DNA from: an uncultured Clostridia bacterium
GTDB lineage: Bacteria > Bacillota > Clostridia > TANB77 > CAG-508
NCBI GenBank assembly: GCA_947628395.1
Contig: CANQZP010000036.1
Location: 1-12,857, forward strand
Reading direction: 5' to 3'
DNA: 12,857 bases
A program made the translations under genes and the position numbers. The notes under the pieces are model-generated. The model was not told the origin of the DNA, did not search any database, and was given only the letters and a program-made list of their open reading frames with translations. Below, piece after piece: positions 1-5,869 of this stretch; positions within the stretch are counted from its first letter, which is position 1, and every line of letters starts with the position of its first letter.

Positions 1-61
1 CACAAAAAAAGGTGTAATGTATGGCGAATGGAATGATAATGGTAGATTACTAGATTTATAA
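1..61 (+). CDS. C-terminal tail of an unidentified protein (partial)
   Basis: Reading from base 2, an open frame gives 19 residues ending GEWNDNGRLLDL before TAA at 59-61. The other two forward frames are less protein-like or stop sooner. A strong hairpin terminator follows at 137-162, as expected after a gene end. The piece is too short to assign to a family, and the rest of the gene lies outside the window. Confidence 0.4.
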   Translation, partial: TKKGVMYGEWNDNGRLLDL

Positions 62-136
62 TACAAATTACAATTTTGCAAAAAGATATTATATTTGTAT
101 TTTTTGTAATGGCAATGAAATGCAATAATATAAATT

Positions 137-162
137 AAAAGCCATTCGTTTGAATGGCTTTT
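137..162 (+). terminator. Hairpin terminator with A/T flanks, possibly bidirectional
   Basis: AAAAGCCATTC and GAATGGCTTTT form a perfect 11-bp stem around a GTTT loop. The outer A-U pairs give a short U-run on the + strand. The reverse complement also ends in TTTT followed by AT-rich sequence. It lies 75 bases after the stop of the upstream gene fragment, and it could equally end a minus-strand transcript coming from about base 270. Confidence 0.7.
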
Positions 163-311
163 ACTGACGCTTAGCATCAGTTCGGGTCAGGTCCTAATCT
201 AGTAAACTATTTCAGACCTAGTAGAATATCTATCTACAATGTATAGTATTCCTTAATTTATTTAATTATACACTAAAAATTAGAAAAAGTATAGTATTTT
301 TTGAAAATTTC
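163..311. other. Non-coding stretch with inverted repeats, possible minus-strand small RNA
   Basis: I see no credible gene here on either strand. On the minus strand the sequence could fold as CTGATGC-TAA-GCGTCAG (163-179, one G-U pair), and as a larger hairpin closed by AGGTC/GACCT (about 189-220). These would be followed directly by the 137-162 terminator. A TATAAT-like -10 occurs on the minus strand near 267-272, but with a poor -35. On the + strand the bases GTAGA and TCTAC (about 221-237) can pair. No known RNA family was recognised. Confidence 0.3.
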
Positions 312-340
312 TTGAAAAAACCATATTCTTTAGTGATAAT
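312..340 (+). promoter_or_regulatory. Sigma-A promoter for the small gene at 520
   Basis: The -35 is TTGAAA (312-317), the spacer is 17 nt, and the -10 is GATAAT (335-340), predicting a start near 347. The inverted repeat TGATAA-5-TTATCA (334-350) overlaps the -10 and start site. The palindrome TTGATTAATCAA (352-363) follows it, so repressor binding here is plausible. Confidence 0.65.
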
Positions 341-346
341 AAATTT

Positions 347-519
347 ATCAGTTGATTAATCAAATTATTTTTTGAGCAAAAGTGGGAGGAAAATTTTTTG
401 CAAATAAGCTCCTTAATCGCTCCATGTGTGTGATGTTTAACATCACAATTAATAGTGAATAATTAATATTATTTATTATACATAAAATTAAGTATTTTTA
501 AATGAAAGGGGTAATGACA
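347..519 (+). promoter_or_regulatory. Long palindrome-rich 5' leader of the small gene
   Basis: About 170 nt separate the predicted start from the gene. The stretch holds TTGATTAATCAA (352-363), a GCAAAA/TTTTGC stem (376-401) enclosing GTGGGAGG, and a near-perfect 19-base palindrome TGTGATGTTTAACATCACA (429-447). The last could be an operator or an RNA hairpin. No T-run follows it, so it is not a classic terminator. No known riboswitch class was recognised. Confidence 0.4.
504..511 (+). promoter_or_regulatory. Ribosome binding site setting the start of the small gene
   Basis: GAAAGGGG ends 8 nt before ATG 520. An in-frame ATG at 502 would overlap this site, and ATG 514 is too close to it, so 520 (or 523) is the better start. 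Confidence 0.55.
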
Positions 520-783
520 ATGATGATAATTAACAAGAAAAAAGCAGAGGAAAAATTCTTTTATAATCAAAACTATGTAAATCCAGAAGAGGTAAAAAAT
601 CGGATAAATGCAGATTATTTAGTGTTTAATTGCTGGAAAGCAGTGGAGTGTTACAGAGAAATGATGGTTTCATATTTCCCAATGCTTCCACTAATAGAAA
701 AACAAGTTGTTTTTCAAGAGGCGGATTACATTTTATATGCTCATCCATATGCTAGATTGGAAGAAAATTATATTAAAACCTAA
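520..783 (+). CDS. Small orphan protein of unknown function
   Basis: This encodes about 87 residues and I do not recognise the family. The N-terminus is basic (NKKKAEEKFFYNQNYV), and the middle part is predicted helical with two cysteines and a tryptophan (NCWKAVECYREMM). There is no obvious membrane segment or signal peptide. The gene stands alone. It has a clear promoter about 180 nt upstream, a long leader rich in palindromes, a good ribosome binding site, and a strong terminator 30 nt after the stop. This complete monocistronic context argues that it is real despite its size. Its regulation is probably more elaborate than usual given the palindromes around the start site. Confidence 0.6.
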   Translation: MMIINKKKAEEKFFYNQNYVNPEEVKNRINADYLVFNCWKAVECYREMMVSYFPMLPLIEKQVVFQEADYILYAHPYARLEENYIKT

Positions 784-811
784 TTGTTAATATTAAATTT
801 TTTATGAAAAT

Positions 812-860
812 GAGAAATACGATAAAGATAAATTATCTTATTCGTATTTCTTATTTTTTC
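812..860 (+). terminator. Intrinsic terminator after the small gene
   Basis: GAAATACGA (814-822) pairs perfectly with TCGTATTTC (842-850). The stem continues inward as TAA-A-GATA with TATCTTA around an AAT loop. TTATTTTTTC follows. Confidence 0.85.
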
Positions 861-873
861 ATTTTAAAATGTA

Positions 874-900
874 TTGATATATTTGTTTAGTTGTGATAAA
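874..900 (+). promoter_or_regulatory. Possible promoter for the 936-4464 gene run
   Basis: TTGATA (874-879) lies 15 nt before GATAAA (895-900), which is preceded by an extended TGT. The spacing is short, so this call is weak. Two TATAAT copies at 916-927 lie too close to the gene to be convincing. Confidence 0.3.
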
Positions 901-935
901 GTAAGGGTGTTAAATTATAATTATAATGGAGTAAA

Positions 936-1475
936 ATGAATATGGAAAAATTAGATTATGCTATATTGTTTGCTACAAAAGCTCATGATGGTCAGAGGAG
1001 AAAAACTGATAATGTTGATATGATTTTTCATCCGTTTACAGTTGGTATGATGCTTAAATCTTATGGTATGAGTGATGATTGCGTTATAGCTGGAATATTA
1101 CATGATGTTGTAGAAGATACTAAATATACTATTGAAGATATTAAGAATATATTTGGAGAGAATGTTTCAAAAATAGTTAAAGAAGTAACTGAAAATAAAT
1201 CATTGAGCTGGGAAGAAAGAAAAAAAGAGTCAATAGAAAAAATGAAATCAGCTAGTTTAGAAGGAAAGATGGTTGCTTGTGCTGATAAAATAAATAACTT
1301 AGAGACTTTATATGATTTGTATAAGGAAAAGGGTGAAAAAGTATGGGAAGCTTTTAACAGACCTTATGAAAAACAAAAATGGTATTATACTGAAATGTAT
1401 AATGCAATTACTGAAAATGCAGAATATAATGAATTATTTGAAAGATATAATAAAATATTAAAAAATATATTTTAA
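936..1475 (+). CDS. Single-domain RelA/SpoT-type HD hydrolase (small alarmone hydrolase-like)
   Basis: At 179 residues it has the length of stand-alone SpoT-type hydrolases (SAH/Mesh1). These remove the 3'-pyrophosphate of (p)ppGpp using manganese. Signature features in order are AxKAHxGQRRK (about 13-23), metal ligand H32, the HD pair H56-D57 in GILHDVVEDT, the catalytic E60-D61, the FGENVSKIV helix, and the C-terminal D117 with NNL (120-122). No synthetase, TGS or ACT domain is present. TGGAG at 927-931 is 4 nt from ATG 936 and 10 nt from ATG 942, so either start is possible. The next gene begins 16 nt downstream. Alarmone hydrolysis is inferred from the family; Mesh1-like enzymes can also act on NADPH, so the true substrate is open. 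Confidence 0.85.
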   Translation: MNMEKLDYAILFATKAHDGQRRKTDNVDMIFHPFTVGMMLKSYGMSDDCVIAGILHDVVEDTKYTIEDIKNIFGENVSKIVKEVTENKSLSWEERKKESIEKMKSASLEGKMVACADKINNLETLYDLYKEKGEKVWEAFNRPYEKQKWYYTEMYNAITENAEYNELFERYNKILKNIF

Positions 1476-1491
1476 TAAAGGATGTTGAAAA

Positions 1492-2229
1492 ATGGAAGAA
1501 AATACTGAAGTGATTACAGACGAAAAAGAAAAGTTAGAAAAATTATATCAAATAGATTTTAAAGCTAAAAAAATATCAGAAGAGTTAAAAGACACAAATA
1601 AGCCGATTTTTATAGAATTAGTTGGAACTCCTAAAAGTGGAAAAACCACATTAAAAAATTCGTTGGAGGAAATTTTTAAAAGAAATAATGTTAATTTTTT
1701 ATCTAGGAGAGAAACTGCAGAATATAATCCAGTTAGCAAATCATCAATGTATTATGATACATGGATGATTTTAGAATTGTGTAAAAATTTATCTGAAGAT
1801 TTATCTACTGAAGAGGGAAAAGTAATTATATATGATAGAGGTATATTAGATAGGTTGCCTTGGATGGAATTTGCTCTTAATAATGGAGCAATGTCTTCAA
1901 ATGATTATCTGGCTTTTAAAAATGTGTTTAATGCAGATATTTTTAAAAAATATAATCCAATACTAAAAATATTTGTTACTTCTCCAGAATTAAGTGTAAA
2001 AAGAAAAGGTAAACCAGGTGTATTTGTAAATGAAACATCAATCAATAAGTTTAATAATTTATTGCAAAAAAATATGGTAGATATTCAAAAAAATGCTTCT
2101 TATAGTAATATTGTGAAAACAGATAAATATCAAGGTAAGATAAAAGAATTTATATCAGATAATGTGTATGATATTTTTGATGGAATAGAAAAAGAACTTG
2201 TTAAAAGAAAAGAAGAAAAAGAAAAATAA
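1492..2229 (+). CDS. P-loop nucleoside/nucleotide kinase-like protein
   Basis: This 245-residue soluble protein has a clear Walker A motif GTPKSGKTT at 45-53, following the hydrophobic strand IFIELV. A second strand ends in a DRGILDR motif (115-121), as found in deoxynucleoside-kinase and AAA_28/AAA_33-type kinases. A basic lid-like loop, KRKGKPG, follows at about 170-176. The first 35 residues and the lysine/glutamate-rich tail are charged extensions. AAAGGA about 10 nt upstream supports ATG 1492. It lies 16 nt after the HD hydrolase and 19 nt before ychF, so co-transcription is likely. The fold and ATP use are well supported. The phosphate acceptor cannot be told from sequence, and a regulatory NTPase is possible. 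Confidence 0.7.
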   Translation: MEENTEVITDEKEKLEKLYQIDFKAKKISEELKDTNKPIFIELVGTPKSGKTTLKNSLEEIFKRNNVNFLSRRETAEYNPVSKSSMYYDTWMILELCKNLSEDLSTEEGKVIIYDRGILDRLPWMEFALNNGAMSSNDYLAFKNVFNADIFKKYNPILKIFVTSPELSVKRKGKPGVFVNETSINKFNNLLQKNMVDIQKNASYSNIVKTDKYQGKIKEFISDNVYDIFDGIEKELVKRKEEKEK

Positions 2230-2235
2230 AATTTT

Positions 2236-2242
2236 AAGGAGA
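2236..2242 (+). promoter_or_regulatory. Ribosome binding site fixing the ychF start
   Basis: AAGGAGA lies 6 nt before ATG 2249. The in-frame ATG at 2243 directly abuts it, and other in-frame starts further upstream lie inside the preceding gene. Start 2249 gives the MKIGIVGLP N-terminus typical of YchF. Confidence 0.8.
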
Positions 2243-2248
2243 ATGATA

Positions 2249-3340
2249 ATGAAAATAGGAATAGTAGGTCTTCCTAATGTAGGAAAAAGTACAATGTTTA
2301 ATAGTATAACAAATGCAGGTGCAGAGTGTGCAAATTATCCATTTTGTACTATAGAGCCAAATGTTGGTGTTGTTGCTGTACCAGATGAAAGATTAGATAA
2401 TTTAGCTAAGATGTATAATCCTCAAAAGGTTACTCCAGCAGTTATTGAGTTCGTTGATATTGCTGGGTTAGTAAAAGGTGCTAGTAAAGGTGAAGGTTTA
2501 GGTAATAAATTTTTATCTCATATTAGAGAAGTTGATAGTATTGTAGAAGTTGTTAGATGTTTTGATGATACTAATATTGTTCATGTTGATGGAAATATTA
2601 ATCCTATTAGAGATATTGAAACTATTAATTTAGAACTTATATTTGCTGATATTGAAACAATTGAAAAAAGATTAGAAAGAGCAAAAAAACAGCTAAAAGC
2701 AGATAAAAAAGTTCAAGTTGAAATTGACCTTTTAGAAAAAGTAAAGAAAACATTAGAAGAAGGAAAATCGGCTAGAACTATAGACTTAACTGATGAAGAA
2801 AGAGAAATACTTAAGGAATCTTTTTTACTTACTTTAAAGCCTATTTTATATATTGCTAATATTTCTGAAAACGATTTAAATAATGTTGATAGTAATGAAT
2901 ATTTTTCTAAAGTTAAAGAATATGCTAGTACAGAAAATGCTGAAGTTATTCCATTATGTGTAAAATTAGAAGAAGAGTTAAGTTCTTTAGATAAAGAAGA
3001 TAAAATAGAAATGCTTAAAGAATTGGGACTTGAGGAATCTGGTTTAGATAAAGTTATAAAGGCAAGTTATAAATTATTAGGTCTTATGTCTTTTTTAACT
3101 GCTGGAGAACCAGAGGTTAGAGCTTGGACAATAAAAATAGGAACTAAAGCTCCTCAAGCAGCAGGTAAAATACATTCTGATATTGAAAGAGGATTTATTA
3201 GGGCTGAGGTTGTTTCTTATAATGATTTGATGGAAACAGGTTCAATGGTAGCTGCTAGAGAAAAAGGTCTTATTAGATTAGAAGGGAAAGATTATATTAT
3301 GCAAGATGGCGATATTGTTTTATTTAGGTTTAACGTGTAA
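2249..3340 (+). CDS. ychF: Redox-linked ribosome-binding ATPase YchF (Obg family)
   Basis: At 363 residues this is the canonical YchF/OLA1 length. G1 is GLPNVGKST (7-15), the switch region is NYPFCTIEPNVG, and G3 is DIAGLVKGASKGEGLG (about 69-84). The G4 position reads NISE (about 204-207) instead of NKxD, the change that gives this Obg-family member its preference for ATP. A coiled-coil insert (about 130-170) is followed by a C-terminal TGS domain with the conserved LMSFLTAGEPEVRAW, HSDIERGFIRAEVV and MQDGDIVLFRFNV segments. YchF is cytosolic, binds ribosomes and is linked to stress and redox responses. It sits in the middle of a run of closely spaced genes behind the HD hydrolase and kinase. 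Confidence 0.97.
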   Translation: MKIGIVGLPNVGKSTMFNSITNAGAECANYPFCTIEPNVGVVAVPDERLDNLAKMYNPQKVTPAVIEFVDIAGLVKGASKGEGLGNKFLSHIREVDSIVEVVRCFDDTNIVHVDGNINPIRDIETINLELIFADIETIEKRLERAKKQLKADKKVQVEIDLLEKVKKTLEEGKSARTIDLTDEEREILKESFLLTLKPILYIANISENDLNNVDSNEYFSKVKEYASTENAEVIPLCVKLEEELSSLDKEDKIEMLKELGLEESGLDKVIKASYKLLGLMSFLTAGEPEVRAWTIKIGTKAPQAAGKIHSDIERGFIRAEVVSYNDLMETGSMVAAREKGLIRLEGKDYIMQDGDIVLFRFNV

Positions 3341-3372
3341 TTGATACAAAAGATTGATAAGGTGTTTTTAGT

Positions 3373-4464
3373 ATGTTGAAAAAAGAAGATGGAAAAATTA
3401 TTAGTTTAATATTTGAATTACTCATGATATTTTTAATAATCTTTTTAGTTTTGTTATTAGTATTTTATTTTTTTGATATAGATATTGATAATATTGTTGT
3501 AGATGGGTTTAGTATTAAATATTTAAAAAATACAGATGATGAAAAGTCAATTGATGATTATATAAAAAATGATTTGAGTTTGGATGATGAAAATATAAAT
3601 ATACCTACTAGAACTGAAAATGAATTTTTTTATAATCAGTTAGATGAATATGGAAAAATAATATACAATAAGATTGTTAGTAATTCTGATAATTTAGTTT
3701 CAGGAAATTATATTATAAGTTTTGATAATGAATTTGATACTTTACTAAATAATAATGGTGATGAAATTTTAAAAACTTCATATAAAAATGCTGTAGATTG
3801 TATAAGGTATGATAGATTAGATTTATTTTATATTGATTTTACTAAAATGTATTTAAAAATCGAAACAACAACTAGAGGAAGTTTAAAGTCATATAGGGTT
3901 TTTATTGAAAAAGGAAGTGACTATGAAAATTATTTTATAAGTGGAATAGAAAATCAGGATGAATTATTTAATATAATTAATAGCTTGAATGAAAAAAGAG
4001 ATACTATATTGAATAATGTATCGGGAACAGGGTATCAAAAAATAATGCAAATTCATAACTATTTGATAGATAATTTAGAATATGATCAAACAAATAGAGC
4101 CAAAAATAATGATAATATTATTGGGGCTTTAATAGATGGAAATGTTGTTTGTGAGGGATATGCAAAGACATTTAAATACTTACTAGATTATTTACAAATT
4201 CCTTGTATTCTAGTAATAGGAGATGCAGAAAATTCTGCGGGAAATAATGAAAAACATATGTGGAATTATGTTTTTATTAATGATGAATGGTATGGGGTTG
4301 ACGTGACTTGGGATGATCCAATTATATCCGGTGATGGAAAATTATCAAATGAATCTAGATATAAATATTTTTGCAAAAAATCGGATTTTAATGATAATCA
4401 TTTTTCTGAAGGAGTTATTTCGATTAATGGTACGAAATTTGAATATCCGGAATTAGCAAGATAA
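3373..4464 (+). CDS. Membrane-anchored transglutaminase-like protein
   Basis: The 363 residues start with a short basic N-terminus and one long hydrophobic helix (about 9-34), probably an uncleaved anchor leaving the rest outside. A region of unknown fold (about 75-210) precedes a transglutaminase/protease-like domain. In that domain C260 (NVVCEGYAKTF), H295 (EKHMWNYVF) and D310 (WYGVDVTWDDP) form the expected Cys-His-Asp triad, with the typical helix IHNYLIDNLEYD ahead of it. The active site is complete, so an enzyme is likely. It could be a cysteine protease, a transamidase or an amidase acting on cell-surface protein or peptidoglycan. AAGGTG before ATG 3373 is the ribosome site. It follows ychF by 32 nt, and no terminator is visible between it and the pgi promoter. 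Confidence 0.85.
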   Translation: MLKKEDGKIISLIFELLMIFLIIFLVLLLVFYFFDIDIDNIVVDGFSIKYLKNTDDEKSIDDYIKNDLSLDDENINIPTRTENEFFYNQLDEYGKIIYNKIVSNSDNLVSGNYIISFDNEFDTLLNNNGDEILKTSYKNAVDCIRYDRLDLFYIDFTKMYLKIETTTRGSLKSYRVFIEKGSDYENYFISGIENQDELFNIINSLNEKRDTILNNVSGTGYQKIMQIHNYLIDNLEYDQTNRAKNNDNIIGALIDGNVVCEGYAKTFKYLLDYLQIPCILVIGDAENSAGNNEKHMWNYVFINDEWYGVDVTWDDPIISGDGKLSNESRYKYFCKKSDFNDNHFSEGVISINGTKFEYPELAR

Positions 4465-4475
4465 AATAAAAATTA

Positions 4476-4504
4476 TTGACAGCTTAATTTTTTATATATA
4501 AAAT
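4476..4504 (+). promoter_or_regulatory. Strong sigma-A promoter for pgi
   Basis: The consensus -35 TTGACA (4476-4481), a 17-nt spacer and TAAAAT (4499-4504) predict initiation near 4511. This allows pgi to be expressed independently of the upstream gene run. Confidence 0.8.
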
Positions 4505-4520
4505 AAATTTGAATGATTTA

Positions 4521-4527
4521 GAGGAGG
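4521..4527 (+). promoter_or_regulatory. Ribosome binding site fixing the pgi start
   Basis: GAGGAGG lies 5 nt before ATG 4533. The in-frame TTG at 4509 lies upstream of this site, at the edge of the predicted transcript, so it is not used. Confidence 0.85.
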
Positions 4528-4532
4528 TTTTT

Positions 4533-5834
4533 ATGGTTAAGTTTGATTATAAAAATTCTAGTATAAATGATAGAATGATATATGAATTTGATGAAAAGGT
4601 AAAGGAAATCCATTCTAAACTTCATGAAAATTCTGATGAAGAATCAGATTTTAGAGGATGGGTTAATCTACCTGAAAATTATGATAAAGAAGAATTTAGG
4701 AGAATTAAAAAGGCTGCATTAAAAATTCAAAGTGATTCAGATGTTTTAATAGTAATTGGTATTGGTGGTTCTTATTTAGGTGCTAGGGCTGTAATTGAGT
4801 CACTTACAAATAATTTTTATAATTCTTTATCTGATGAAAAAAGAAAAACTCCTAGAATTTTGTATGCTGGAAATAATTTAAGTCCTAATTATTTAAATGA
4901 TTTATTAGAACTTATTTCAGGTAAAGATGTATCAATAAATGTTATTTCAAAATCTGGAACAACTACAGAGCCTGCTATTGCTTTTCGTATTTTAAGAGAG
5001 GCTTTAGAAACTAAATATGGCGCTGAAGAGGCTAGAAAGAGAATTTATGTTACAACAGATAAAGCTAGAGGAGCATTAAAAAAATTAGCAACTGAAGAAA
5101 AGTATGAGACTTTTGTTATACCTGATAATGTTGGTGGTAGATATTCTGTTTTGACTGCTGTTGGGTTATTACCTATTGCTACTGCAGGAATTAATATAGA
5201 TAAGTTAATGCAAGGTGCAAAAGATGCAATGGATAAATATAGTGATTCTAGTGTTAAATATAATGAATGTTATCAGTATGCAGTGGTTAGAAATTTATTA
5301 TATAATTCTGGAAAAGAAATAGAAATATTGGCTAATTATGAGCCTAATTTACATTTCTTTACTGAATGGTGGAAGCAATTATATGGAGAAAGTGAAGGTA
5401 AAGACGGAAAAGGAATTTTTCCTGCTGGTGTAGATTTTACAACAGATCTTCATTCTATGGGACAATATATTCAAGAGGGAAATCGTAATTTATTTGAAAC
5501 AGTTTTATGTGTTCAAAATCCTAAATTTGATATTACAGTAGCTGAAGATAAAGAAAATTTAGATGGATTAAATTATTTAACTGGAAAAACATTAGATTAT
5601 ATAAATAAAAAAGCAATGGAAGGTACAGTTGAAGCTCATGTTACAGGGAATGTTCCAAATTTAATGTTGACGATAGATAAGCTTGATGAGGAAAATATTG
5701 GACATTTGATTTATTTCTTTGAAAAGGCTTGTGCTATTTCGGGTATGATTTTAGGTGTTAATCCTTTTAATCAACCTGGTGTTGAAGAATATAAGAAAAA
5801 TATGTTTAGATTACTTGAAAAGCCTGGATATTAA
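4533..5834 (+). CDS. pgi: Glucose-6-phosphate isomerase
   Basis: At 433 residues it has the size of the compact Firmicutes enzyme, which interconverts glucose 6-phosphate and fructose 6-phosphate in the cytosol. Landmarks are GIGGSYLGA (from G76), the sugar-phosphate-binding SKSGTTTEP (139-147), GGRYSVLTAVGLLP, the catalytic glutamate region GESEGKDGKG (from G285), H307 in LHSMGQYIQ, and the terminal NPFNQPGVEEYKKNMF with lysine 421/422. All key residues are present, so the enzyme should be active. It has its own consensus promoter and an excellent ribosome site. A 763-residue gene follows after 35 nt with no terminator between, so the two are probably co-transcribed. Confidence 0.97.
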   Translation: MVKFDYKNSSINDRMIYEFDEKVKEIHSKLHENSDEESDFRGWVNLPENYDKEEFRRIKKAALKIQSDSDVLIVIGIGGSYLGARAVIESLTNNFYNSLSDEKRKTPRILYAGNNLSPNYLNDLLELISGKDVSINVISKSGTTTEPAIAFRILREALETKYGAEEARKRIYVTTDKARGALKKLATEEKYETFVIPDNVGGRYSVLTAVGLLPIATAGINIDKLMQGAKDAMDKYSDSSVKYNECYQYAVVRNLLYNSGKEIEILANYEPNLHFFTEWWKQLYGESEGKDGKGIFPAGVDFTTDLHSMGQYIQEGNRNLFETVLCVQNPKFDITVAEDKENLDGLNYLTGKTLDYINKKAMEGTVEAHVTGNVPNLMLTIDKLDEENIGHLIYFFEKACAISGMILGVNPFNQPGVEEYKKNMFRLLEKPGY

Positions 5835-5869
5835 TAATAGTATAATAAAAGGAGAGGAAAATTAGGAAG

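Noticed and set aside
184..195. GGTCAGGTCC, as in the conserved domain of SRP RNA
   Set aside because: The match stops there. The following GGAAGGAAGCAG and the helix 8 fold of SRP RNA are absent.
177..232. TPP-riboswitch-like string on the minus strand (CTGA...GGACCTGA...GCG)
   Set aside because: The CCU/AGG pairing and the P5 stem-loop with ATAATG, which define the TPP sensor, are missing.
379..390. AAAGTGGGAGG, similar to an MraZ-binding box
   Set aside because: There is only one copy rather than the usual direct repeats, and the following gene is not mraZ.
1548..1739. Minus-strand open frame of 63 codons
   Set aside because: It is a shadow inside the P-loop kinase gene with no promoter or ribosome site.
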